From Mordavella massiliensis (lineage in GTDB: Bacteria; Bacillota; Clostridia; Lachnospirales; Lachnospiraceae), in the NCBI RefSeq assembly GCF_016901695.1, contig NZ_JACJKS010000005.1:1-64000 (forward strand): a stretch of 64,000 nt of DNA, in the 5' to 3' direction. The notes beneath the pieces are model-generated. The model did not search any database and was not told the DNA's origin. It saw nothing but the letters and a program-made list of their open reading frames with translations. The position numbers and the translations under genes were made by a program. Shown one piece after another: positions 7,089 through 15,731 of this stretch. Positions within the stretch are counted from its first letter, which is position 1. Every line of letters starts with the position of its first letter.

Positions 7089-9062
7089 ATGAACATACAC
7101 GATATTGCAAGACTTGCCGGTGTTTCTGCTTCTACAGTGTCAAAGGTCATGAATGGCAAAGACCGTGATATCAGTGAAGTAACCAGACAAAAGGTTCTGG
7201 ATGTGATTGAGAAAGAGCATTATATCCCCTATTTCAAATACAGGGAAAAGGAAGGCCTGAAAAGCCACCTGATCGGCATGATCGTAAAACTTGATAACAG
7301 GGAGAGAGAAAACATCGTGCTCAGTGCGGAAAGCGCAGCGAAGCAGAAAGGATACAGCCTGGTGCTTGACTGTGTGAAAGCAGAGGAGGAGATCCCGGCA
7401 GCGATCGAACAGATGAACCGGCGTCAGGTGTCGGGGCTTGTGATCGATTCTACAGAAAAGTATTTTTGCGACCGGCTGGAAGAGACAACTGTTTACCTGT
7501 CCCGGACGAAAGATTTTGATGAAAAGCAGAAGGTTACCTTTTATTACAGACTTTCTGATGCGGGCAGGGTGGCGGCAGAGCGCCTGATCGCGGAGGGACA
7601 CCAGAAGATTGCGTGTATTGTCAGGCAGAGCGACAGATCTATTATAGAGGGCTACAAAACAGCGCTGCAGGATCATGAGCTTCCTTTTGAGGAGGTGTGG
7701 ACTTACGAGGGAAACTGTCTGGGAGATATTGAAAGGCATGGAATCCGCCAGTGCCTGGGAAAAGAAGTAACTGCCGTGGTATGCGGTTCGGACGAGATCG
7801 CCTGCAGTGTATGGAAGATGATGGAGAGGATGAAGACGGTAATCCCGGACAGCCTGTCTGTGATCGCAGTGGGAGACAGCCGGATGCTTTGGATCTTCGG
7901 GGACGGGATCACTTCTGTCCGGCTTCCGTCGGAATGTATGAGCCAGAACGCTGTAGAATATGTGATCGATATGATCCGCGAGAAGAAGACGATCGAGCTT
8001 ATGAGAAAGTTCTCTCCGGTTCTTGTGGAGAGAGGCAGTATCGTTCCGCCGCCGCAGGAGAAGCAGAGCGGTAAGATCATCGTTGTCGGAAGTATGAACA
8101 TGGATGTCACCATGGAAGTATCCAGGATCCCGGTCAACGGGGAGACGCAGCTAGCAGAGAAAATGCTTGTTTTCCCGGGAGGGAAGGGCGGAAACCAGGC
8201 GGTCGGGGCAGGAAAACTCGGCGGACAGGTGTATATGATCGGGTGCCTCGGAAACGATATGGACGGGAAGCAGCTCTTTACCGGACTGGCAGGGAATCAT
8301 GTACATATGGACGGCGTGATATTCGACTCAGAACTCCCCAGCGGTAAGGCCTACATCAATGTAGACAGCAACGGGGAGAGTACGATCGTTGTATATCAGG
8401 GGGCGAACAGAAATCTTGACATCTCCCAGATCAACGGATGCAGATACCTGTTCCAGAGCGCAAAGTACTGTCTGCTGTCGATGGAGATACCTGACAAGAT
8501 TGTGGAGTATACGATCAAGTTCTGCAAGCGGAATAATACGGAAGTGATTCTGAAACCATCCGCCACAGAAAAGATCAAGGATGAGCTTCTGAAGGATATC
8601 GCATATTTTGTGCCGAATGAGAAGGAGCTGGATCTTCTGATCCCCGGATCGCAGAGCCTGGAGGAAAAAGCGGAAATCCTGAGAAGCCGCGGCGCAGAGA
8701 ATGTCATAGTGACGATGGGAGCAAGGGGGTGTTATCTGAGAAACAAAGATTTTGCCGTGCATTTCCCGGGCTCAGGTTTTGAACCGGTGGATACAACGGG
8801 GGGTGCAGATTCGTTTATCAGCGCGGTGGCGGTCTGCCTGAGCGAGGGGAAGCACATTGTCTATGCGATCGGATTTGCGATCTATGCTTCGGGGATCACG
8901 GTGACCAGGTATGGTGTGCAGCCAGCTTTGCCGGACCGGAAGGCGGTCTTTGTGTATGAAGACGAAATATATGCAAGGTACAGTGCACTCGCAGAAGGAG
9001 GGAGGGAAAAGAGTGAAGAAGATACTGGTGATAGGCAGTCTGAACATGGACTGTATGATTGA
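7089..9062 (+). CDS. LacI-type regulator fused to a ribokinase-family (PfkB) domain
   Basis: 657 aa, about twice a normal LacI protein. Residues 1-50 are a LacI helix-turn-helix (NIHDIARLAGVSASTVSKVM). Residues ~60-320 are the periplasmic-binding-like sensor (LIGMIVKLDN...VVCGSDEIACSVW...SLSVIAVGDS). From ~328 a complete ribokinase domain starts (GKIIVVGSMNMDVTMEVSRI, then PGGKGGNQAVGAGKLGG), ending with DTTGGADSF. The usual ribokinase anion-hole motif is GAGD; here it is GGAD with the catalytic Asp kept. The gene opens the operon and overlaps the next, a separate ribokinase, by 50 nt. Likely role: transcriptional control of the operon with substrate sensing or modification by the kinase domain (inference). 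Confidence 0.88.
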   Translation: MNIHDIARLAGVSASTVSKVMNGKDRDISEVTRQKVLDVIEKEHYIPYFKYREKEGLKSHLIGMIVKLDNRERENIVLSAESAAKQKGYSLVLDCVKAEEEIPAAIEQMNRRQVSGLVIDSTEKYFCDRLEETTVYLSRTKDFDEKQKVTFYYRLSDAGRVAAERLIAEGHQKIACIVRQSDRSIIEGYKTALQDHELPFEEVWTYEGNCLGDIERHGIRQCLGKEVTAVVCGSDEIACSVWKMMERMKTVIPDSLSVIAVGDSRMLWIFGDGITSVRLPSECMSQNAVEYVIDMIREKKTIELMRKFSPVLVERGSIVPPPQEKQSGKIIVVGSMNMDVTMEVSRIPVNGETQLAEKMLVFPGGKGGNQAVGAGKLGGQVYMIGCLGNDMDGKQLFTGLAGNHVHMDGVIFDSELPSGKAYINVDSNGESTIVVYQGANRNLDISQINGCRYLFQSAKYCLLSMEIPDKIVEYTIKFCKRNNTEVILKPSATEKIKDELLKDIAYFVPNEKELDLLIPGSQSLEEKAEILRSRGAENVIVTMGARGCYLRNKDFAVHFPGSGFEPVDTTGGADSFISAVAVCLSEGKHIVYAIGFAIYASGITVTRYGVQPALPDRKAVFVYEDEIYARYSALAEGGREKSEEDTGDRQSEHGLYD

Positions 9063-9918
9063 GACGCATCATATGCCGAAACCAGGAGAGACAGTGCTGG
9101 GAAATTCCGTGACGCTGATTCCCGGAGGGAAAGGGGCCAACCAGGCCTATGCAGCCGGTAAACTGGGAGGCAGGATCGGAATGATCGGAGCAGTTGGAGA
9201 CGATGCTTATGGGAGGAGGCTGAAGGGGAATCTGGAAGATGCAGGGGTCAACACAGAGTGCGTGGAGATCATCTGCGGGGGGACGACCGGGCAGGCATTT
9301 ATTACGGTGGATGAAGATGGAGAGAACGCGATCATTGTCATTCAGGGTACGAACAGAGATGTGACAAGGGACCGGGTGCAGAAATTTGCGGAGAAGATCC
9401 GGGATAGCGATATTATCGTGATGCAGATGGAAATTCCGGCGTCCACAGTGGAGTATGTGAAGGATATGGCTGTGGAGATGGGAAAGACCGTGATCATCGA
9501 TCCGGCGCCCGCGCAAAGGGAGCTTCCGGACAGTTTCTGGAAGGGGGTTGACTATATCAAACCTAATGAAAGCGAGCTGGAGATCCTGACCGGCAGAAAG
9601 ATCAGGACAAAGCAGGATATCCGGGACGGCGCGAGAATGATGCTGGATAAGGGGGTAAAAGGGGTGATCGTCACGCTGGGCGAGGATGGCTGTATGCTGG
9701 TCACAGAAAATGGTGAGAAATCCTTTGAGACAACCAAGGTAAAAGCAGTGGACACAACAGCAGCGGGCGACAGTTTTACGGCAGCTTTCGCAGTTGCTCT
9801 AAGCGAGGGAAAAGATTGCGAGGAAGCGATCCGGTTCGGACAGAAGGCGTCAGCGGTCGCTGTAACGCGAAAAGGAGCACAGACGTCCATGCCGTCCAGA
9901 AGCGAGATAACCAATTAG
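9013..9918 (+). CDS. rbsK: Ribokinase-family (PfkB) sugar kinase
   Basis: 301 aa. GTG at 9013 is placed by AAGGAGG at 8996-9002 and gives the conserved beginning KKILVIGSLNMDCMIETHHM. The substrate-binding motif GGKGANQAYAAGKLGG and the catalytic DTTAAGDSFTAAFAVAL are intact, as is KPNESELEILTG. The protein should phosphorylate a ribose-like sugar or a nucleoside at the expense of ATP; the exact substrate is unknown. It starts inside the end of the LacI-ribokinase gene and closely resembles its C-terminal domain, so a local duplication or functional pairing is likely. It is followed after 19 nt by the TIGR04076 gene. Confidence 0.88.
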   Translation: MKKILVIGSLNMDCMIETHHMPKPGETVLGNSVTLIPGGKGANQAYAAGKLGGRIGMIGAVGDDAYGRRLKGNLEDAGVNTECVEIICGGTTGQAFITVDEDGENAIIVIQGTNRDVTRDRVQKFAEKIRDSDIIVMQMEIPASTVEYVKDMAVEMGKTVIIDPAPAQRELPDSFWKGVDYIKPNESELEILTGRKIRTKQDIRDGARMMLDKGVKGVIVTLGEDGCMLVTENGEKSFETTKVKAVDTTAAGDSFTAAFAVALSEGKDCEEAIRFGQKASAVAVTRKGAQTSMPSRSEITN

Positions 9919-9937
9919 TAGAAAAGGAGGAAATGAA

Positions 9938-10270
9938 ATGCCAAATTTAGCAAAGAAAGCCAGGATTACTGTATTAAAGAAAATCTCCTGCTCCGATATC
10001 GCGGAGCAGTATATGGGAGATGATTACAAGGAAATGGATATGATGCCGTGTCCGTACCTGCAGGAAGGCCAGGAATTCATCTCAGATGACTGGGGAAAAT
10101 GTCCCGAAGGGTTCTGCGGCTGGGCCTGGGCAGACATCCATCAGTATCTTGTACAGATCATGAGCGGCGGAAATTTCACAACATATGCAAAGGATGAGGG
10201 CGTGGCGATCGCCTGCTGCACAGACGGTTTCCGTCCGGTTGTTTTCAAGATCGAGAGAATAGAAGAATAA
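9938..10270 (+). CDS. TIGR04076 family protein
   Basis: 110 aa; ATG at 9938 with AAAAGGAGG upstream. It shows the family pattern ARITVLKK at the start, then CPYLQEGQEFI, PEGFCGWAWADI, and near the C-terminus ACCTDGFRPVVFKIERI. The conserved Cys and Asp residues suggest a metal- or cofactor-binding fold, but no activity is established to my knowledge. These proteins often sit next to amidohydrolase or radical-SAM genes. Here the gene lies between a kinase and an amidohydrolase in a tight operon (16 nt to the next start), so it probably belongs to the same pathway. Confidence 0.75.
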   Translation: MPNLAKKARITVLKKISCSDIAEQYMGDDYKEMDMMPCPYLQEGQEFISDDWGKCPEGFCGWAWADIHQYLVQIMSGGNFTTYAKDEGVAIACCTDGFRPVVFKIERIEE

Positions 10271-10286
10271 GAAAGAAGGCGAGGAA

Positions 10287-11576
10287 ATGGCTGAATACAA
10301 GCTGTTGAAAGGCGGAGTCCTGTTGGATGGGACAGGTCCGGTGACAAAGGAAAACATGGATGTGCTGATCAAGGGGAAGTACATCGAAGAGATCGGGCCG
10401 AACGGTACGGTGAGATATCCGAAAGGGACGGAAGTCATCGACTGCACAGGACATGTGATCATGCCGGGACTGATCGATGCGCATCTTCACCTGTTTGGAA
10501 GACAGGTGATGTCACATGTGGTACATATCTGTGAGGATCCGATCCTGCACGGAATGCGGGCAGTGCTGGATGCATGGCGGCTGATTGACGCGGGCTATAC
10601 AACAGTCAGGGACTGCACCTCTGGAAACGGCATCCCGCTTCGGAACTTCATTGCCGAGGGTGAGATGGTAGGCCCCAGGATCCTTGCCTGCGGTCTGGCC
10701 CTTTCCCAGACAGGCGGACACGGAGAACTGATGCATTCCGTTCCGGTGGAATTCTCCAACCGGGGTCTGACATGCCGGCTGGCAGACGGAGTCGGTGAAG
10801 TGAGAAAGGCAGCCCGCGAGCAGCTCAGAGCCGGGGCAGACTTTATCAAGATCTATACTTCCGGCGGTGTTATGTCAGAGTACGGATCTTCCCAGGAGTG
10901 CCAGTACAGCCTGGAAGAGATCCAGGCGTGCGCAGAGGAGGCTCATAACCGTGGCGTGCGGGCAGCAGCCCACGCGCAGGGACGGCTGGGAATCATCAAT
11001 GCAGCCAAAGGCGGGATCGACAGTATCGAGCATGGTGTCTATATGGATGAGGAAGGGCTGGAACTGATCCTGAAGCATAAATGCTTCCTTGTGCCTACAA
11101 TCTCGATCTTCAATGTGATGAAAAACAAGGGCGCCGCGTGCGGTATGCCGGATTACAAGATCCGCAAGGCGGAGAAGCTGATAGAAGTGCAGCTCAAATC
11201 GTTCCACAGAGCATACAAGGCAGGTGTGGTCTGCGGGCTTGGTTCAGATTTCCTGAGCGACTCCTCTATGACGCCCATGGGCGGAAATATTGTCGAAGTG
11301 GTTGACTACGTAGAGCGTGCCGGATTATCCGTGGGCGAGACGATCGTATGTGCGACGCGGAACAATGCCAAAATACTCGGGATCGAGGATGTGACAGGCA
11401 CGGTAGAGAAAGGGAAATATGCGGATATTCTCGTCGTGGATCAGGAAATGCTTACAAATATCCGCGTGATCGCGGACCGGACACGGATCATGAAGGTTTA
11501 CAAAGAAGGCGAGGATATCCCGCGTCTGAATATTGACAGATTCAGGAGGTTTGACTGCCATGAAATATTCCAGTGA
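10287..11576 (+). CDS. Amidohydrolase-superfamily metal-dependent hydrolase
   Basis: 429 aa, the usual length for imidazolonepropionase/prolidase-like amidohydrolases. Metal-site landmarks are in order: MPGLIDAHLHLFG with His66/His68; FIKIYTSGG with Lys188, a candidate carbamylated bridging lysine; AAAHAQG with His229; IEHG with His249; and GLGSDFLSDS with Asp321. The enzyme should hydrolyse a cyclic amide, carbamate or C-N bond. The substrate is unknown but is probably the imported compound or its phosphorylated product. AGAAAGGCGAGG precedes the ATG. Its 3' end overlaps the next gene by 17 nt. Confidence 0.85.
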   Translation: MAEYKLLKGGVLLDGTGPVTKENMDVLIKGKYIEEIGPNGTVRYPKGTEVIDCTGHVIMPGLIDAHLHLFGRQVMSHVVHICEDPILHGMRAVLDAWRLIDAGYTTVRDCTSGNGIPLRNFIAEGEMVGPRILACGLALSQTGGHGELMHSVPVEFSNRGLTCRLADGVGEVRKAAREQLRAGADFIKIYTSGGVMSEYGSSQECQYSLEEIQACAEEAHNRGVRAAAHAQGRLGIINAAKGGIDSIEHGVYMDEEGLELILKHKCFLVPTISIFNVMKNKGAACGMPDYKIRKAEKLIEVQLKSFHRAYKAGVVCGLGSDFLSDSSMTPMGGNIVEVVDYVERAGLSVGETIVCATRNNAKILGIEDVTGTVEKGKYADILVVDQEMLTNIRVIADRTRIMKVYKEGEDIPRLNIDRFRRFDCHEIFQ

Positions 11577-12576
11577 AGAATTGGGAAGACAGGCCGGTAT
11601 ACTGATGAGGACTCACGGACTTCTCTACTATGCGGTGAGCCGGGTGCTGACAGAGGAGGAAGGGTTTGAAGGCGGCCGGGCTGTGCGCCACTGGATCCGG
11701 ATACAGGCCAACTGGCGCGGGGAAGAGATGAAGAAAGCGCATACAGCTTTGCGTATGCCCATTGATGTGGAACATATACAGCGTTTCTGGGACAATGCTC
11801 TCTCAGATTTCTGGTACAGAAAGGAGGGAAAATATACCACGTATGATGTAGCCATGCAGGTTCCGTCGTGTGCCTATGCGGACGTGTGGCAGGAGAGAGA
11901 CTGGTGGATGTGGGGACATGTCTATTGTGACGAACTGCATCAGCATATCCTGGAGAAATATAACCCGGACGGGGTCGTTGTCATCCCGGAGTGTCTGATG
12001 AAGGGGGACAGGCAGTGCGATTTCAGATGGATCCTGCCTCCGTTTGCCCAGATGAAGTTTGATGACGTTAAAGACGACTATCCGGGACAGGACCACGAGA
12101 AGGATTACCTTGCACAGACGCCGGAGGAGGCGCAGAAAAAGAATATTCGCAGAGGCACAAGGCTGCTTGGGATGGAACTTTACATGCTGAGGGAGACGCT
12201 GCGGGAGTACTTCCCGGAACGGCAGGAAGAACTGTATGAGAAGATCCTGAAGCTTCTGGCACAGGAGCGGGCGGCGGATTTTGTCAGATTCTTTGAGGCT
12301 TCGCATGAGGACTGGAAGACGTTTGTCACAAAGAGTTTTGACCTTCCTTTTATAGCGTTTGAGGCGGAAATTGAGGAAGATGAGACGGAACTGAAAGTGA
12401 CATTCTCAGACGATCCCATCCGGGAAGGACTGGCCTATTTTGATATGGCGGAGGAAGCATATCAGTTTATGCATCAGCAGTGCTGCTGGATGAGTGAAGA
12501 AGAGCGAATGCCGGTAAAGATGAGATTTGAAAAAAATGCAGAAGGAAAAGGGGAACTTGTTATTGAAGTAGTGTAA
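11560..12576 (+). CDS. L-2-amino-thiazoline-4-carboxylate hydrolase-like protein
   Basis: 338 aa. ATG at 11560 is fixed by AGGAGG at 11544-11549. The central part (DVAMQVPSCAYADVWQERD, then VYCDELHQHILEKYNPDGVV, then CLMKGDRQCDFRW) matches the pattern of the ATC-hydrolase family, whose founding activity is opening of 2-amino-thiazoline-4-carboxylate to S-carbamoyl-cysteine in the route to L-cysteine. The conserved Cys, Asp and His residues are present. With an amidohydrolase next to it, the operon may open a heterocycle and then remove a carbamoyl group. The family assignment is moderate and the substrate is unproven. A C-terminal acidic helix-rich extension has no assignment. Confidence 0.65.
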   Translation: MKYSSEELGRQAGILMRTHGLLYYAVSRVLTEEEGFEGGRAVRHWIRIQANWRGEEMKKAHTALRMPIDVEHIQRFWDNALSDFWYRKEGKYTTYDVAMQVPSCAYADVWQERDWWMWGHVYCDELHQHILEKYNPDGVVVIPECLMKGDRQCDFRWILPPFAQMKFDDVKDDYPGQDHEKDYLAQTPEEAQKKNIRRGTRLLGMELYMLRETLREYFPERQEELYEKILKLLAQERAADFVRFFEASHEDWKTFVTKSFDLPFIAFEAEIEEDETELKVTFSDDPIREGLAYFDMAEEAYQFMHQQCCWMSEEERMPVKMRFEKNAEGKGELVIEVV

Positions 12577-12597
12577 TGTTTCAGAGGAGGAAAAAAG

Positions 12598-13989
12598 ATG
12601 AAAGAAGTTATGAAAAAGAGGTTGCTGTCGATCATACTCGTTGTGGCGATGTGCCTGCCGTTAGCGGCCTGCTCCAAGAGCGGGGGCGAATCGGAGGACG
12701 GAAAGAGAACGCTCCATATTCTTGGGACAGTAAGAAGATATGAGGGCGAAGAGGAAGCCTGGGAAGAAGTATTCAAAGATTTTGAGGAAGAGTACAACTG
12801 TACGATCGAGTACCGGTGGCAGGGCAAGGTGGACGATATGGTGACGAACCTGGAGGCAGCCAAGATTTCCGGCGAGGAAGTTGATATCTGTTTCCCGAAC
12901 GGAGGACGTGTATATTCAAGCCTGGCACCTAACGGCATGCTGATGGATCTCACGGAACTGATGGAGCCCTTAAAAGACCGGTTCAAGGATGGCGTGCTGG
13001 ATTACTATACGATCGGCGACCATCTCTGGGGCTTCCCGTACGGTGATCAGAGCTCGAGTGTCCTGTACTATAACAAGACCATGTTTGACGAGCTGGGACT
13101 GGAGGAGCCGGAGACTTTTGATGACCTGATCGAGTGCGGCAAGGTGATCCAGGAGAAGAAGGGGATCATGCCAATGATCCATCAGGGCAAAACACAGAGT
13201 TACTGGCTGATGTATTACGGAGATATTTATGCACAGACAAGCGGAAATACATCGATTGAAAATATCAACGAATTCCTGACAGGACAGCATGAGTTTACAG
13301 GCGAGGCGGAGATCCAGGCGTTTGAGGTGTTCAAGCGGATGTACGATGAGGGGCTGTATACGTCTGCCAGCTTTGAGACGGATGCGGATGGTATGAAAGC
13401 TGCCTTCGCACAGCAGGAAGCGGCTATGTTCTTCGGCGGTACATGGGAGCTTGCCCCGACAAAAGAACTTGTGAAGGACTTTGAGTTCGGCGTGACATCG
13501 CTGCCGAGGTTTGTGGATGATGAGAACGTTATTGTACAGCATGCGGGTGCGCCGGACTACGGTATTGCAGTACCCAGCTTTGCAAATCAGGAGAACCTGG
13601 ACCTGATCATGCAGTTCTTTGAATTCATTTTAAGAGAAGAAAATGCGCAGAAGATCCTTTCCACTTATCAGCCGATCAACTGCCCGATCAACGGCGTAGA
13701 GACGATCGACGATGAATATGCACAGAGGATCGGAGATGAGATGGTTCCTCTCAATACAATCTGGATCGACTGGGTAATGCCCATTCAGATGAATGACTCC
13801 CTGATGCAGGCCGTACCGGCGGCTATGTCCGGAGAAGTAACCCCGGAGCAGGCTGCGCAGCAGGTGCAGGATGCATTTGACACACTGGTTGAGGAGACAG
13901 GTTATCAATATGACTGGTGGGAGGCCTGGACAGACGAGCAGTGGGATGCTGTAACGCCGAAGGAGATCCCGGAATTTGAAGTAAAGTAG
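12598..13989 (+). CDS. ABC transporter extracellular solute-binding lipoprotein
   Basis: 463 aa. The signal peptide ends in a lipobox (LPLAACSKSG), so the protein is lipid-anchored at Cys about 25 residues in. The mature part is a carbohydrate-type (family 1) solute-binding protein: TLHILGTVRRYEGEEEAW near the start, VDICFPNGG, FPYGDQSSSVLYYNKTMFDE in the middle, and many surface Trp/Tyr for ring stacking. AGGAGG precedes ATG 12598; ATG 12610 is an alternative. It delivers a sugar or glycoside-like ligand to the permeases encoded at 14841 and 15724. A strong hairpin follows the gene, suggesting this message accumulates above the downstream ones. Confidence 0.9.
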   Translation: MKEVMKKRLLSIILVVAMCLPLAACSKSGGESEDGKRTLHILGTVRRYEGEEEAWEEVFKDFEEEYNCTIEYRWQGKVDDMVTNLEAAKISGEEVDICFPNGGRVYSSLAPNGMLMDLTELMEPLKDRFKDGVLDYYTIGDHLWGFPYGDQSSSVLYYNKTMFDELGLEEPETFDDLIECGKVIQEKKGIMPMIHQGKTQSYWLMYYGDIYAQTSGNTSIENINEFLTGQHEFTGEAEIQAFEVFKRMYDEGLYTSASFETDADGMKAAFAQQEAAMFFGGTWELAPTKELVKDFEFGVTSLPRFVDDENVIVQHAGAPDYGIAVPSFANQENLDLIMQFFEFILREENAQKILSTYQPINCPINGVETIDDEYAQRIGDEMVPLNTIWIDWVMPIQMNDSLMQAVPAAMSGEVTPEQAAQQVQDAFDTLVEETGYQYDWWEAWTDEQWDAVTPKEIPEFEVK

Positions 13990-14003
13990 ACAGGTGAATG
14001 ACA

Positions 14004-14030
14004 GGGCAGACAGCAGTGTGCTGTCTGCCC
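14004..14030 (+). repeat. Intercistronic 12-bp hairpin after the solute-binding protein gene
   Basis: GGGCAGACAGCA (14004-14015) and TGCTGTCTGCCC (14019-14030) are exact complements around a 3-nt loop. No T-tract follows, so it is not a classical terminator. Such structures after binding-protein genes commonly stabilise the upstream message; here this is inferred. Confidence 0.65.
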
Positions 14031-14052
14031 GCAGAGTAAAGGGGGAAGTGCT

Positions 14053-14811
14053 ATGAAAAGAGTGTTGATCGCGGGTGAATCCTGGATAAACATTACGACA
14101 CATATCAAAGGATTTGACAGCTTTCAGACAACTGTTTACAAAGAGGGGGTACAGTATATCCGGACAGCATTTGAACTGGCAGGATTCGAGGTGACTCATA
14201 TCCCGAATCACCTGGCGGCGACAGCATTTCCGGATTCGGAAGAAGAACTGGGCAGATATGACATAGTCATTCTTTCAGATATAGGATCTAATAATCTGCT
14301 CCTGTCTCAGAGTGTCTTCTCGGAAGGCAGACAGAAATCCAACAAACTGGATCTGCTGCATGATTTTGTGACAGAAAAGGGGAAAGGGCTTCTGATGGTA
14401 GGCGGCTATATGTCATTTGCAGGATATGACGGAAAGGCAAGGTATGGAGATACGATCCTGCAGGATATTCTTCCTGTGTCAGTCCTTAAGTATGATGACA
14501 GGCAGGAATATCCGCAGGGGTGTCAGCCGGTGACGTGCGAAGGGAAAGAAAGCCATCCGATCCTTGACGGGATCGGAGAATGGCCGCTGATCCTCGGTTA
14601 CAACAGGACTGTGGCAGACAGACCTGGAGCAGAGGTGCTGGCAAGTGTGCAGAATGATCCGTTTATTGCAGTGAGTGAACCGGGAAAAGGCAGATGCGCA
14701 GTATTTACAACGGACTGTGCGCCTCACTGGTGTACGGAAGACTTTCTCAGATGGGAAGGGTATAACAAATTGTGGAGCAACATGGGAAAATGGTTTACGC
14801 GCTGTGAATAA
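14053..14811 (+). CDS. DUF1355 / class I glutamine amidotransferase-like protein
   Basis: 252 aa; AAAGGGGGAAG precedes ATG 14053. The protein begins KRVLIAGESWINITTHIKGF. It has LLMVGGYMSFAGYDGKARYG where class I amidotransferases have the nucleophile elbow, and ends with TTDCAPHWCTEDFLRWEGYN. This pattern fits the DUF1355/GATase1-like family. The canonical Cys-His-Glu triad is not evident (the elbow is GGYMSF, without Cys), so glutaminase activity is doubtful. It lies between the binding protein and permease genes of an ABC importer, so a role in processing or sensing the imported compound is plausible. Confidence 0.7.
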   Translation: MKRVLIAGESWINITTHIKGFDSFQTTVYKEGVQYIRTAFELAGFEVTHIPNHLAATAFPDSEEELGRYDIVILSDIGSNNLLLSQSVFSEGRQKSNKLDLLHDFVTEKGKGLLMVGGYMSFAGYDGKARYGDTILQDILPVSVLKYDDRQEYPQGCQPVTCEGKESHPILDGIGEWPLILGYNRTVADRPGAEVLASVQNDPFIAVSEPGKGRCAVFTTDCAPHWCTEDFLRWEGYNKLWSNMGKWFTRCE

Positions 14812-14840
14812 GGCCGGACTTGCAGTAGGAGGTGATAGGG

Positions 14841-15731
14841 TTGAAAAGCCGGAGAATAAGAGATCGTATTTTTATTATCACAATGGTAGCGCCTGCGCTC
14901 ATCTTGCTCCTGGCCTTTGTGGTTGTACCATTATTTATAGGTGCCTACACAAGTCTGTTCCAGACGACCAGTATGACGGGAGGCGGCACATTTATCGGCC
15001 TGAAGAACTATGTATTTGCCTTGCAGGATGATGTGTTCTGGCTGTCGATCAAGAACACACTGTATTATGCCGTGTTTATTACAATTGCCAAAAATGCACT
15101 CGGACTTGGGCTTGCGCTTCTTCTGGCCAAGAAAATGCGTGGTCTGACATTGTTCCGCGTTGCGGTATTTATCCCTGTCACATTCTCTTTTATCGTGACA
15201 GGTGTGCTCTGGTCCTGGATCTACAGTCCTGTGTTCGGTATCCTGAATGAATTCATGAACACGGTGGGACTGGGCGGCTTTATTCAGGAGTGGCTGAGCG
15301 ATCCTGCAGTTGCCATGACCTCCATATGCGTGGTGGATGTCTGGAAATGGACGGGATTTCATATGGTGATCTATATGGCCGGTCTGCAGAAGATATCGCC
15401 GGAACTGTATGAAAGCGCTGCAATCGATGGAGCAGGGGCATGGCAGCAGTTCAGGAGTATCACTGTCCCGCAGATGAATGCTACGATCGTGCTGAATGTG
15501 CTGATCGCATTTACGGGCGGATTTGTGCAGAACTATGATCTGGTCAAGGTTATGACAGACGGAGGGCCATTCAACTCCACGGAGGTAGCGCTTACCTACA
15601 TTGTACGGAACCTCCTGAAGTTTATGAATGTAGGAAAAGCAAATGCGATGACGATCATACTTGTACTTATCGTGGCAGTATTCGGATTTATGCAGTTAAA
15701 GGTTATGACGAAAGAGGATGACGATGAATAA
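14841..15731 (+). CDS. ABC transporter permease (MalF-type)
   Basis: 296 aa. The ribosome binding site AGGAGGTG at 14827-14834 overlaps a possible GTG at 14832, so TTG at 14841 is the likely start. Six hydrophobic segments are seen. The cytosolic coupling loop reads ELYESAAIDGAGAWQQFRSI, the EAA motif that contacts the ATPase. With the 15724 gene it forms the membrane channel of the importer. No ATPase gene is present in the operon, so a shared MsmX-type ATPase encoded elsewhere is expected (inference from carbohydrate ABC systems of Firmicutes). Confidence 0.9.
   Translation: MKSRRIRDRIFIITMVAPALILLLAFVVVPLFIGAYTSLFQTTSMTGGGTFIGLKNYVFALQDDVFWLSIKNTLYYAVFITIAKNALGLGLALLLAKKMRGLTLFRVAVFIPVTFSFIVTGVLWSWIYSPVFGILNEFMNTVGLGGFIQEWLSDPAVAMTSICVVDVWKWTGFHMVIYMAGLQKISPELYESAAIDGAGAWQQFRSITVPQMNATIVLNVLIAFTGGFVQNYDLVKVMTDGGPFNSTEVALTYIVRNLLKFMNVGKANAMTIILVLIVAVFGFMQLKVMTKEDDDE

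Noticed and set aside
14004..14030. Hairpin considered as a transcription terminator splitting the operon
   Set aside because: There is no T-tract, and the downstream permease genes lack another promoter.
14053..14811. DUF1355 protein considered as an active glutamine amidotransferase
   Set aside because: The nucleophile elbow has no Cys at the expected position, so only fold-level similarity is claimed.
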